Source: an uncultured Clostridia bacterium (lineage in GTDB: Bacteria > Bacillota > Clostridia > UBA1381). From it: 59,764 bases of DNA. Positions 25,296 through 34,527 of this stretch are shown here, piece by piece; positions within the stretch are counted from its first letter, which is position 1, and each line of letters opens with the position of its first letter. The notes under the pieces were generated by a model that ran no database searches, was not told the origin of the DNA, and was given only the letters and a program-made list of their open reading frames with translations. The DNA lies in assembly GCA_934486735.1 (NCBI GenBank), contig CAKSQL010000014.1:1-59764 (forward strand). Direction: 5' to 3'. Both the position numbers and the translations under genes were made by a program.

Positions 25296-25763
25296 CTACT
25301 TCTTTTTAATTTCTTTTCTTTTAGCTTTTTCTTCTTTTCCGACGCGATACATAAGCACACCGTTATAAACGAGCATACCCACAAGGTACAGCGCTCCGAG
25401 CCAACCGATTATCATCACTTCAATTCGTGTCTGGAGCAATTTCTTTACCCAATAAATATCCTGCAATGCAATGAACTTTTCCATTCCGACAACCGTTGCA
25501 ACTATGACCGAAAGTCTTGTAAAGAGCAGCGCCGCTCCGAATATCAAAAACATGTGCGCATAGTTTTTCAGCGGCTTTTTACCCGACATGGCATAAAATA
25601 CAACCGCCGCCGCAATGAAAATTCCCGCAATGGTAAAGGTTATCCAATTCTTCATATACAGCTTTTGATAAAGGAAATACAAAAGCGCATACGCCAAGAT
25701 TCCTATTCCGAAATTAATCAATATCCTGTTATACAACTGTTCCTGCGTTTTCTCTATTTTCAC
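25296..25763 (-). CDS. Small integral membrane protein of unknown function
   Basis: 155 residues with four hydrophobic segments (about 16-33, 40-58, 68-90, 113-135) and a very basic C-terminus (GKEEKAKRKEIKKK). No family is recognised. It follows rsmE by 16 bp and is probably the last gene of the prmA-rsmE operon, ending at the 25229 terminator. Confidence 0.7.
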   Translation of the reverse strand: MKIEKTQEQLYNRILINFGIGILAYALLYFLYQKLYMKNWITFTIAGIFIAAAVVFYAMSGKKPLKNYAHMFLIFGAALLFTRLSVIVATVVGMEKFIALQDIYWVKKLLQTRIEVMIIGWLGALYLVGMLVYNGVLMYRVGKEEKAKRKEIKKK

Positions 25764-25779
25764 TTTAAATTCCTCCGTT

Positions 25780-26520
25780 TCAAGCGTTTATATCGCCTAT
25801 TTCATACATTATCATCGCCAAAACCGCCTCGCCTGCGGTCTCGGTTCTCAAAATTCGTTTTCCCAGTCCTGCCGTCCTTATGCCTGCCGCCCGCAGCTTT
25901 TCAATTTCCGCCGGGTCAAATCCGCCCTCGGGACCTACCATAAATCCCACTGTCTTTACATCCTTTTTCTCGGTAAGGATTTTTCTGAGCGTGCGGTCGG
26001 TCTCACATTCGTAAAAGGCAATCGCCAAATCCTCGCCCTTCATTTTTTCGATAGCCGCATCCAAGGTCATCGGCATGGATATCTTTGGAATAACTCCTCT
26101 GCCCGACTGTTTTGCCGCCTCGCCCGATATCTTTTGCCATCGTTCCGTCTTTTTTTCAGCCGCCTTTTTGTCCTCCAGCCGAACCACACATCGGTTCAAT
26201 TCACATGGCACAATCTGAGAAATTCCAAGTTCGGTATTTTTTTGTATTATATAGTCCATTTTCGATGCTTTCGGCAAGCCTTGATATAATGTCACCCGGA
26301 TATCAGGCTCGGTCTGTGCCGGATATTTTTCCGCTATTGTACAGATAATTTCCTTTTCGTCAAGTTCCGAAATCACAGCATCGTAGTCATAACCCTTGCC
26401 GTCGCACACCACAATATGTTCATTTTCTTTGAGTCTCAAAACCTTTTTTATATGGCGCACATCCTCACTGTCGATGATGATTTTATCGTCATATATTTTC
26501 TCGGTAAAAAATTTCGGCAT
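25780..26520 (-). CDS. rsmE: 16S rRNA (uracil1498-N3)-methyltransferase
   Basis: 246 residues with a PUA-like N-terminal domain (DSEDVRHIKKVLRLKENEHIVVCDGKG region, residues 17-43) and a SPOUT methyltransferase domain with the knot motif VGFMVGPEGGFDPAEIE and LGKRILRTETA near the C-terminus. It methylates U1498 of 16S rRNA using SAM. It lies 21 bp after prmA, a very common gene pair in Bacillota. Confidence 0.93.
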   Translation of the reverse strand: MPKFFTEKIYDDKIIIDSEDVRHIKKVLRLKENEHIVVCDGKGYDYDAVISELDEKEIICTIAEKYPAQTEPDIRVTLYQGLPKASKMDYIIQKNTELGISQIVPCELNRCVVRLEDKKAAEKKTERWQKISGEAAKQSGRGVIPKISMPMTLDAAIEKMKGEDLAIAFYECETDRTLRKILTEKKDVKTVGFMVGPEGGFDPAEIEKLRAAGIRTAGLGKRILRTETAGEAVLAMIMYEIGDINA

Positions 26521-26541
26521 ATCTGCCCCTCCGCATACAAG

Positions 26542-27513
26542 CTAATTATTTTTGCATACAATTGATGCCCATTCTCCGCGCCGATTAACGGAGTAATCCG
26601 AAAATCCGACCTTTTTTATCGCATCCTCGACATCCGCAATGCGGTCCTCGATAATGCCCGAGGTTATCAGCGTACCACCATCCGCAAGTACGGATTTTGC
26701 AAACGGGAGCATCCCGATTATAACATCCGCCACAATATTGGCAGTTATAACAGGATATTTCTTAGCCGCGATTTCATTTTTCAGCTCGGAATCCTCAAGT
26801 ATATTTCCTGCCTTTGCAGTGAAGCTTTCAAGGTCGACATTGTTCATCTTTGCATTTGCTTTTGCAATATCCACCGCGTTCGGGTCGATATCAACCGCAT
26901 ATGCCGATTTTGCTCCGAGCATGAGTGCGATAATAGACAAAATTCCGCTGCCGCAACCCAAATCCAAAATCTCATCGCCAGACTTTACCACGTCCTCCAG
27001 CGCCTCTATGCAAAGCTGAGTTGTTTCATGCGAGCCTGTTCCGAAACTCATTCCCGGATTCACGTTGAAAACAAGGCGGTCAGTCGGCTCTTTAAGCTCC
27101 TCCCACTCCGGTTTTATGAGAATTTTCTTTCCCACCTCGGTCGGATGAAAATATTTTTTCCAGTTATTTGCCCAATCTTCCTCGGAAATGTTTCCCATAT
27201 CCATCTCAAGACGTCCGAACTCTCCGTTTTCGTCACGCTTTTTAAGCTCCGCAACTGCGCTTTTCACAAGCGCAAGCATTTCATGTCCTGCCATATTGTC
27301 GCTGACGTAAATTTTTACGCAGGTTTCCTTTTCCTTTTCTTTAATCAGCTCATCGTCCACATAGTCCCAGTATTGGCGGTTGTTCTCCAAAAAGTCCTTA
27401 AAATCCGCCTCGTCCTCAATTTCTATGCCATTGATTCCGAGCTGATACAAAACTCCGCTCAACGGTTCAATTCCGTCAGATGTTGTATAAATTGTAACTT
27501 GTATCCAGTTCAT
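26542..27513 (-). CDS. prmA: Ribosomal protein L11 methyltransferase
   Basis: 323 residues. An N-terminal ferredoxin-like substrate domain (about 1-60, starting MNWIQVTIYTT) precedes the class I SAM methyltransferase with NPGMSFGTGSHETTQLC, LDLGCGSGILSI and the NPPY-equivalent TANIVADVI. It trimethylates ribosomal protein L11. ATG 27513 is chosen for its GGAG 7 nt upstream; the preceding nine codons are open but not conserved. First gene of the prmA-rsmE-membrane protein unit. Confidence 0.93.
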   Translation of the reverse strand: MNWIQVTIYTTSDGIEPLSGVLYQLGINGIEIEDEADFKDFLENNRQYWDYVDDELIKEKEKETCVKIYVSDNMAGHEMLALVKSAVAELKKRDENGEFGRLEMDMGNISEEDWANNWKKYFHPTEVGKKILIKPEWEELKEPTDRLVFNVNPGMSFGTGSHETTQLCIEALEDVVKSGDEILDLGCGSGILSIIALMLGAKSAYAVDIDPNAVDIAKANAKMNNVDLESFTAKAGNILEDSELKNEIAAKKYPVITANIVADVIIGMLPFAKSVLADGGTLITSGIIEDRIADVEDAIKKVGFSDYSVNRRGEWASIVCKNN

Positions 27514-27636
27514 AGCATTCTCCGTATCAAAAATAATCATTACTATTTATTTTATCATAAAAAGGAATAAAAATCAAGGAAAAGAAAGGATATTTAAAAA
27601 TTTATTTAAAATTATTTTTTATATGCCGAAAATCTC

Positions 27637-27665
27637 TTGACAAACGAGCAAAAAAGAGATATAAT
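27637..27665 (+). promoter_or_regulatory. Full-consensus promoter of the ABC transporter operon
   Basis: Perfect TTGACA (27637-27642), 17 bases, perfect TATAAT (27660-27665). The -10 box lies inside the left arm of a 19-bp inverted repeat. Confidence 0.85.
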
Positions 27666-27700
27666 TCAGTTAGTTATTATAAACTAACTGAATTATATCT
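27657..27700. promoter_or_regulatory. Palindromic operator over the ABC transporter promoter
   Basis: Left arm 27657-27675 and right arm 27682-27700 are perfectly complementary over 19 bp with a 6-base spacer; the inner halves read CAGTTAGTT / AACTAACTG. Such symmetry over a -10 element fits a dimeric repressor of the MarR or TetR type. No such regulator is adjacent, so the binding protein is unknown. As RNA, its right end has no T-run, so a terminator is unlikely. Confidence 0.75.
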
Positions 27701-27769
27701 GTCAAATTATCAAAAAAAAATGACTTTTATAATTATCGTAAATTGTATATCGGGAGGGGGCGGCTGAAT

Positions 27770-28471
27770 ATGGCATATCTTGAAATAGAAAATTTAAGAA
27801 AAAGCTTCGGTGAGGGCGCTGCAAAGGTAAATGTTTTAAACGGAGTGTGCATGTCGGTTCAAGAGGGCGAGATGTGCACGGTTCTCGGTCAGTCTGGCAG
27901 CGGAAAATCCACGCTTTTAAATGTGATAGGCGGTCTTGACAGTGCAGACAGCGGCAGCATTATTGTCGACGAAACCGACGTGGCAAAGCTTGACTGCAAC
28001 GGATTATCCGACTATCGCCGCAGTTATCTCGGCTTTGTTTTCCAGTTTTACAACCTTGTTCCCAATCTCACTGTCCTTGAAAATATCCAGGTCGGCGAAT
28101 ATCTTTCCGACTCCCCTCTCAACACCGATGAAATTTTATCGGTTTTGGGTCTTTCGGAGCTTAAAGACAGATTTCCGCAGGAGCTTTCGGGCGGTCAGCA
28201 GCAGCGCTGCTCCATCGGCAGAGCGCTTATAAAAAATCCCAAGCTGCTTTTATGCGATGAGCCGACCGGCGCACTTGACTACAAGACTTCAAAGGACATA
28301 CTTGCGCTTATCGAAAATATAAATCAAAGATACAACACGACAATTTTGCTTGTAACTCACAATCAGACAATAAGCGAAATGACGCACAAGACAATATTTT
28401 TGAAAGACGGCGAGGTCAACCGCATTCTTGAAAACGAGCATCGCAAAAACGCCCTTGATTTGGAATGGTGA
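27770..28471 (+). CDS. ABC transporter ATP-binding protein (MacB/LolD type)
   Basis: 233 residues. Walker A GQSGSGKST (about 41-49), Q-loop in GFVFQFYNLVPNLTVLEN, signature LSGGQQQR, Walker B LLLCDEPTGALD and the H-loop LVTHN are all present. It energises the large permease encoded immediately downstream, overlapping by one base (TGATG). ATG 27770 follows GGAGGGGG by 9 nt. It is expressed from a consensus promoter covered by a long operator, so the exporter is probably induced by a ligand or stress. Confidence 0.93.
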   Translation: MAYLEIENLRKSFGEGAAKVNVLNGVCMSVQEGEMCTVLGQSGSGKSTLLNVIGGLDSADSGSIIVDETDVAKLDCNGLSDYRRSYLGFVFQFYNLVPNLTVLENIQVGEYLSDSPLNTDEILSVLGLSELKDRFPQELSGGQQQRCSIGRALIKNPKLLLCDEPTGALDYKTSKDILALIENINQRYNTTILLVTHNQTISEMTHKTIFLKDGEVNRILENEHRKNALDLEW

Positions 28472-31014
28472 TGAAAATGATTTTAAACAAAAGGATATTG
28501 CGTGATTTTAAGGCAAATTTTTTTCGAAACATAGCTATGATACTTATTATTGCGCTCTCGCTTTCACTTGTCGTGTCACTTTGCTCGTCTGCCGACTGCA
28601 TAAGTGCTACGCTGAATGCCGAATGGACGCAGTGCAATGTGGAGGACGGCAGCTTTGAGACATATATTCCCCTGTCCAAAAGAAATTTCAACAAGCTTTC
28701 CGAGCTTGACGTATCGGTTGAGAGCATGTTTTATTCCGATATTCCTGCCGCATCCGACTCGACCCTACGCATTTTTGCAGGCAGACGTTCGATAAATCTG
28801 CCATATGTCGAGGACGGCAGGCTGCCTTTTTACGACAACGAAATCTTTCTTGAAAAAAAATATGCCGAGCGAAACAATTATGTCCCCGGCTCTTACATAT
28901 CCGTACGCGGTGAAAGCATGCTTGTGAGCGGCACCGGCTGTTTTCCCGACTACAGCAATATTAAACAAAACAGCAGCGACGTTGCGCCGAATGACGCTTT
29001 TTCGCTTGCAATCGTCACCGATTCGGCATTTGAACAATTAAAGGACCGACTTATATACAACTATGCATATAAATTAGGCAATGCAAGCGTGTCCGACCTG
29101 AAAGACAAGCTGATTCACTTAAAATTTGACGAATCGGCGGTAAAGGACACATACTTAAAAGAACAGCTGCACACCGCTTCAAATCTCAAAGAAGAGTTTA
29201 ACAGCGCGACAGACGCGCTTAGAAACGGCGCGGTTTCGCTTGCCGACGGCGCATCGGCTCTCGGCAAGGCAATCCCCAGTGCGGACAAGCCTGCCGCTGC
29301 TCTGCACGATGGGGCTATGAATCTGTACTCCGCGATATGCGGATTTAAGAACAGATTCGGCAGATATCTGAACGAGAGCACGACTGTACAGATGGTTAAC
29401 TTGTCCTCGTTCGGTGAGACAAAGTACAACATACGTATAAACGACGCTATGAACGATTCGCAGATAGGCAAGCAAGCCGCGCTCGTTGTCGGAGTATTCC
29501 TTATAATTCTGCTTGTATATATGCTCGCGATATTCGCCGCCGGGACAATCGAAAAAGAGCGCCCGATTATAGGCACACTCTACGCCCTCGGTTACAGCCG
29601 TCACGAAATTCTGTCCCACTACATGAAACTGCCGATGCTCGTTTCCTTTCTCGGTGCGGCGCTCGGCGGAATCGGCGGCTTTCTTTTGACCGACACAATG
29701 TCGGCATCGTCTGCCGAGCTATACTCATTTCCGGAAATAATCCACGTCTTTCCGCCGTATCTGATCGCCTATTCACTCGGTGTGCCGATAATATTTTCAT
29801 ATATTATAAACTACTTCATGCTTTCGAAAAAGCTGCACGCCACACCGCTTAAAATGATGCGCGCCGCTCCGCACTCCAAGAGCGGAGTGAGCCTTAAGCT
29901 CGGGAATATGGATTTTAAGTCCAAGTATATTATAAGACAGTTTTTCCGCGAACTTTCAGGCAATATAACGCTGTTTTTCGGAATATTCATATCGATTCTT
30001 CTTATCATGTTCTCGGTGGCATGCTACGGCAGCATACGCGGATATATAGACGGAATCACAGACGATATCGGCTACAATTACATGTACATTCTCCGAAATC
30101 CGGTCTCCGACCTGCCGAAAAATCCATACGTCGGCTATGCGCGCAGCTTTTACGCCGATTTTCCCATGACCGGCAGCGAAATGGAAGTGACTATGCTCGG
30201 AATCGACCGCGACAATCTTCATTTTAAATTTGCGTCCGGCCTATCCGATAAATCGGACAAAATTTATATGTCCGATTCGGCGCGGATAAAATTCGGATAT
30301 CACGTCGGCGACAGAGTTGTACTTCGCGACAATTCCGAGGACAAGCTCTATGCATTCGAGATAGCCGGCGAGGTGAAATACGGCAGCGGACTTTACTTTT
30401 TTATGAATATCGATGCCATGCGAAAGGCTTTCGGACTGGAATATTTTGATGAGGAGGACTTGAAAAAGGGCGAACGCCGCCCCAAGTGCGAGGATTTTTA
30501 CTACAACACTGTATTTTCCGATTCAAAGCTTTCGTTTAAGCACAATATGCAGCTTTCCGAGCTGTCAAAAGCCGATATGAAAAGCGGTGCGGAAAAGTTT
30601 ATGACCCTCATGTGGGGAATGATTCTGACGATGATTGCCGTCTCGGTGATTATCTTTGCCGCGGTCATGTATCTGTTGATGAAGCTCGAAATAGACCGCA
30701 GCAGCTTTTCGATATCACTCTTAAAAGCTCTCGGATATAAAGAAAGTACTGTCAATTCATTCTATCTCGGCAGTTCGTTTTACATAACTCTCTCCGCGAT
30801 ATTCATAGGTATTCCGCTTTGCAGAGTCATTGTCGGATTTGCATACCCGTTCTGCGTTTCGAACGTGAACGCCGGATTCGACGCATATGTTTCACCGCTC
30901 GGATATGCGATTATCATCGCAATAACGCTTATTTCTTATTTTGCCACACGCTGTATGCTCGTGCGCTATCTGAGGAAAATCAAGCTGACCGAGATACTTA
31001 AAAACCGCGAATAA
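28471..31014 (+). CDS. FtsX-like ABC permease
   Basis: 847 residues with about eight membrane helices: one near the N-terminus (residues 19-40), three around 330-450, one near 490, and three around 715-835, with two FtsX domains (about 325-450 and 715-845) and two large external domains. This is the layout of MacB/BceB-like permeases that move lipoproteins, peptides or antibiotics or drive mechanical work at the membrane. It has no intimate sensor kinase nearby, so a Bce-type detoxification module is not established. Terminated at 31060. Substrate unknown. Confidence 0.88.
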   Translation: MKMILNKRILRDFKANFFRNIAMILIIALSLSLVVSLCSSADCISATLNAEWTQCNVEDGSFETYIPLSKRNFNKLSELDVSVESMFYSDIPAASDSTLRIFAGRRSINLPYVEDGRLPFYDNEIFLEKKYAERNNYVPGSYISVRGESMLVSGTGCFPDYSNIKQNSSDVAPNDAFSLAIVTDSAFEQLKDRLIYNYAYKLGNASVSDLKDKLIHLKFDESAVKDTYLKEQLHTASNLKEEFNSATDALRNGAVSLADGASALGKAIPSADKPAAALHDGAMNLYSAICGFKNRFGRYLNESTTVQMVNLSSFGETKYNIRINDAMNDSQIGKQAALVVGVFLIILLVYMLAIFAAGTIEKERPIIGTLYALGYSRHEILSHYMKLPMLVSFLGAALGGIGGFLLTDTMSASSAELYSFPEIIHVFPPYLIAYSLGVPIIFSYIINYFMLSKKLHATPLKMMRAAPHSKSGVSLKLGNMDFKSKYIIRQFFRELSGNITLFFGIFISILLIMFSVACYGSIRGYIDGITDDIGYNYMYILRNPVSDLPKNPYVGYARSFYADFPMTGSEMEVTMLGIDRDNLHFKFASGLSDKSDKIYMSDSARIKFGYHVGDRVVLRDNSEDKLYAFEIAGEVKYGSGLYFFMNIDAMRKAFGLEYFDEEDLKKGERRPKCEDFYYNTVFSDSKLSFKHNMQLSELSKADMKSGAEKFMTLMWGMILTMIAVSVIIFAAVMYLLMKLEIDRSSFSISLLKALGYKESTVNSFYLGSSFYITLSAIFIGIPLCRVIVGFAYPFCVSNVNAGFDAYVSPLGYAIIIAITLISYFATRCMLVRYLRKIKLTEILKNRE

Positions 31015-31059
31015 AAATTTTTTGCTGTGGACATTGAGTTAAAGAAAATTAAAAAAAAC

Positions 31060-31105
31060 GCCCCGAAATCGGACTGTAAAATCCAATTTCGGGGCTTACT
31101 TTTTA
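31060..31105. terminator. Bidirectional terminator between the ABC permease and GH78 genes
   Basis: 10-bp perfect stem (GCCCCGAAAT / ATTTCGGGGC) with an A-run on the left and T-rich sequence on the right. Confidence 0.85.
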
Positions 31106-33241
31106 TATAGTATATGTATACTTGCCTGCTTTTACTTCTTCTTTTTTTCCGTTCAAAATAATTGTTGCGGAGGTCGGCACTTCAAATTCAAAATGTATCG
31201 AATCGCCGTCTCTGTGCCATTTTGAACTTACCTTTCCATACTTCGTGTCAATCGATGCGCTTGCAAAATCAAGGCGCTTATCGGTAATCGGTTTCAGAAT
31301 GATATGCTCAAAACCCGGATGCTCCTCGTCCGTTCTGATGCCGCAGATGGTTTCGTACATCCACGATGCGACCGCACCGTAGGCATAGTGGTTGAACGAG
31401 TTCATATCGGTGCTCCACATGCTTCCGTCGCTCTTCATGCCGTCCCAATGCTCCCATATGGTTGTCGCTCCCATGTTGACCGAGAACAGCCATGACGGAT
31501 ATTCCTCGCGCAGAAGCAGCGTATAAGCAAGCTCCTCATACCCGTTTTCCGACAATGCCGAGAGCAGATACGGCGTGCCGACAAAACCGGTTTGAAGCGC
31601 ATCTCCGGCAGCATGCACCATTTGTGCAAGCTGATCCGCAATTTTCTTTCTATCCTCTGCCAAGTCAAATGTAAGAGCAAGCACGCACTCGGTCTGAGTA
31701 TTACATTCCGGGAACTTTTTCCTGAATGCCTTTACGATATTTTCATGCAGATTTTCGTATTTCGACGCATTCCGTCCCAAAACCCTGAGCGCCTTTATAA
31801 GCAAAGATGTCGAATATGCAAAGAATGCCGATGCTATAAAATCATCACGCGAGCTGCCTTTATACTCGCCCTCCTTTGCATCGAGACCGAGCCAATCGCC
31901 GAAATGAGAGCCGTCCAGCCACAAATACTCCTCGCTGCCTGCGCTGTGTATATACTCAACCCATGCAGTCATGCTGTCGATTTGCTCCTCCAACACGCCC
32001 TTGTCGGCATATGTAAGATATATCTGCCATGGGCAAATAACCGCCGCGTCTCCCCACGCTGCGCTGAAACTGTTATTCATGTGTATATCCGGGACAATGT
32101 TCGGAACGCCGCCGTTTGCCTTTTGGTCAGCCTTTAAATCTCTCAGCCATTTTTTGAAAAACTCTTTCACATCAAAGTTATATGACGCTGTTTTCACAAA
32201 AACCTGCGCGTCACCCGTCCAACCCCATCTCTCGTCACGCTGCGGACAGTCGGTCGGGATATCGAGAAAATTGTCCTTTTGACCCCATATTACATTTGAA
32301 TAAAGCTTATTCAGCTTTTTATTTGAACATTCAAAATATCCTGTGCGCTTGATGTCGCTGTGAACCGCTATAGCTTCAATACTGTTCAAATCCAGACTCT
32401 CCGGCATCTTTTCCATGCGGATATATCTGAATCCCATAAAGGTGAAATGCGGCTTGTACGACTGTTCCCCGTCGGTACATATATATTTCACATGCTGCTT
32501 TGCACTTCTTAAATTATCTGTGTAGAAATTCCCGTCCTTGTCCAGAATCTCGGCATGCGAATACTCAATTATATCGCCGCACTTTGCATTCAGCGAAAAG
32601 GATACATATCCCGTCAGATTCTGACCGAAATCTATTACCGTCTCGCCGCGCCTTGTCGTGAAAACCGATATCGGGCGCAGATGCTCATGCTCGGTTACAA
32701 ATTCACCCTCCTGCGGTATCAATATATCCTTTGAATAATCGTAGATCTGTGCCGGCTGAAATTCCGTCCCGGCAGACGCGTCATATACTTCTCCGTCGTA
32801 AATCTCGCAAAATCTCACCTTGCTCTCTCCGCAAAGCCAGCTTTCATCGGTGACAACGCTCTCGGTCTCGCCGTTTTCGTAGGTTATATCAAGCTGCACC
32901 AACGCCGCGAGCGAATCGCCGTACGGACTTTTCTCTCTCCATTGAATCCCCTGGAGATACCACCCTCTGCCGACACCTACTTCAATTTCGTTTTTTTCTT
33001 TCAAAAGTCCCGTAATATCATAGCTTTGATATAACAGTCTGCACTGATATGCGGTCCAGCCGGGCGCCATTATAAAATTCCCGACCCTATCGCCGTTTAT
33101 ATGCGCTTCATACACTCCGAGAGCGGTAATATTCAATACGGCTTTTTTTATATTTTTTCCGCACTCAAACTCCTTTTTAAATATCGGACACACAGTGCCG
33201 TAATCGCGTGGCTGCTTAATCCAAGACGCTTGTTCGAACAT
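31103..33241 (-). CDS. Alpha-L-rhamnosidase, glycoside hydrolase family 78
   Basis: 712 residues, no signal peptide. N-terminal beta-sandwich domains (MAPGWTAYQCRLLYQSYDIT, GVGRGWYLQG, PYGDSLAALVQL) lead to the (alpha/alpha)6 catalytic domain: DIPTDCPQRDERWGWTGDAQVF carries the usual acidic catalytic residues (shown in part), and TTIWEHWD and NHYAYGAVASWMY follow. It removes terminal L-rhamnose from plant glycosides or pectin fragments; the likely next step is RhaA, encoded 18 kb away. ATG 33241 is preferred because GGAG precedes it; ATG 33262 is possible. Being intracellular, it would act on imported rhamnosides. Confidence 0.92.
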   Translation of the reverse strand: MFEQASWIKQPRDYGTVCPIFKKEFECGKNIKKAVLNITALGVYEAHINGDRVGNFIMAPGWTAYQCRLLYQSYDITGLLKEKNEIEVGVGRGWYLQGIQWREKSPYGDSLAALVQLDITYENGETESVVTDESWLCGESKVRFCEIYDGEVYDASAGTEFQPAQIYDYSKDILIPQEGEFVTEHEHLRPISVFTTRRGETVIDFGQNLTGYVSFSLNAKCGDIIEYSHAEILDKDGNFYTDNLRSAKQHVKYICTDGEQSYKPHFTFMGFRYIRMEKMPESLDLNSIEAIAVHSDIKRTGYFECSNKKLNKLYSNVIWGQKDNFLDIPTDCPQRDERWGWTGDAQVFVKTASYNFDVKEFFKKWLRDLKADQKANGGVPNIVPDIHMNNSFSAAWGDAAVICPWQIYLTYADKGVLEEQIDSMTAWVEYIHSAGSEEYLWLDGSHFGDWLGLDAKEGEYKGSSRDDFIASAFFAYSTSLLIKALRVLGRNASKYENLHENIVKAFRKKFPECNTQTECVLALTFDLAEDRKKIADQLAQMVHAAGDALQTGFVGTPYLLSALSENGYEELAYTLLLREEYPSWLFSVNMGATTIWEHWDGMKSDGSMWSTDMNSFNHYAYGAVASWMYETICGIRTDEEHPGFEHIILKPITDKRLDFASASIDTKYGKVSSKWHRDGDSIHFEFEVPTSATIILNGKKEEVKAGKYTYTI

Positions 33242-33354
33242 TTTTACATCTACTCCGTTCATTTGTTATTTTCATCATTTTATCATAAGAACCATGCAAA
33301 AACAAGGGGATAATTTTTCATTATAGGGGGTGATTTTCATATTGTTTAATAATC

Positions 33355-34527
33355 TTATTTATTGGCGTCAAATACAAGTCTGCCGTTTATAAATGTCATC
33401 AGATTCCTTGCATTAAAAGAGAATATATCCTCGGAAAATACGCAGAAATCCGCGTCCTTGCCGACCTCAATCGAACCTACGCGCGAGTCTATGCCGCAGT
33501 TTTTTGCGGCAGTGAGCGTTATTCCCGAAAGCGCCTTTTCCGAATCCATTCCATTCTTGACCGCCATCGCCGCGCAAAGTATGAGATTTTCAATCGATAT
33601 CTCGGGATGGTCGGTGATTATCGCGGTCGGAACACCGGCATCGCTTAAGGCCTTGTAGGTCGAAAAGCTCAAATTTTTAAGCTCCGGCTTGCTTCGGTCG
33701 GAAAGAGTCGGACCGAGCATCACCGGCACATTTTCACGCGCGAGAATATCGCACACACGCTCCCCGTCCGTTGCATGCTCAATTGTGATATTTATGTCAA
33801 ATTCCTTGCCGAGCCGTATGGCGGTGCAGATATCGTCCGCGCGGTGCGCATGGATTTTAACCGGGATTTCCTTTTTTAGCACCGGTATCAAAGCCTCCGA
33901 TTTTATGTCATATTCCGGCTTGTCAGCTTCGTCCGGGTCGTGATTATATTCGTCCCATGCCTCCATATATTCCTTTGCCTTATAAAGCGTCTCGCGAATC
34001 AGCGCCGCCGTACCCATGCGCGTTACCGGAGTTCTGTCCTTGGCATGGAAAACCGATTTCGGATTTTCGCCGAGAGCGAATTTCATGGCGGCAGGCGCTT
34101 TTAAAATCATGTCATCGACACATATTCCGTCGGTCTTGAGCGCGGCGAACTGTCCCCCTATCGGGTTCGCGCTCCCGGGTCCCGTTACCACCGTTGTGAT
34201 TCCGGCTTTTTTTGCATCGTCAAAGCACCTGTCAAACGGGTTGATTCCGTCTATCGCGCGCAGCTGCGGCGTTATCGGCTCGGAATCCTCGTTCCCGTCG
34301 TCGCCCTCAAAGCCGAGAGAATCCTCGAACATGCCCACATGACAATGCGCATCGATAAGACCGGGATATACATACGCACCGCGCAGGTCAAGCTCCTCGT
34401 CGGCATGCTCTGCGGCAAGATCGGAATAGCTCCCGACCTTTACTATTTTATCGTCAAAAAGTATTGCTCCGTTTTGATATGTCCTGCCGCAGCAGGTCAC
34501 AACTATCGCATTTTTAATCAGCTTCAT
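33355..34527 (-). CDS. Amidohydrolase family protein (imidazolonepropionase-like)
   Basis: 390 residues, cyclic amidohydrolase fold. GLIDAHCHVGMFED gives the first metal-binding HxH, HAHRADDI (near 225) and IEHATDG give further histidines, and TDHPE supplies the likely catalytic Asp. The C-terminal VGSIEVGKDADFCVF is typical. The family cleaves ring or peptide C-N bonds; the substrate is not evident. It begins in ATGA overlap with the trxB stop, so the two are translationally coupled, an arrangement I cannot explain by pathway. Confidence 0.85.
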   Translation of the reverse strand: MKLIKNAIVVTCCGRTYQNGAILFDDKIVKVGSYSDLAAEHADEELDLRGAYVYPGLIDAHCHVGMFEDSLGFEGDDGNEDSEPITPQLRAIDGINPFDRCFDDAKKAGITTVVTGPGSANPIGGQFAALKTDGICVDDMILKAPAAMKFALGENPKSVFHAKDRTPVTRMGTAALIRETLYKAKEYMEAWDEYNHDPDEADKPEYDIKSEALIPVLKKEIPVKIHAHRADDICTAIRLGKEFDINITIEHATDGERVCDILARENVPVMLGPTLSDRSKPELKNLSFSTYKALSDAGVPTAIITDHPEISIENLILCAAMAVKNGMDSEKALSGITLTAAKNCGIDSRVGSIEVGKDADFCVFSEDIFSFNARNLMTFINGRLVFDANK

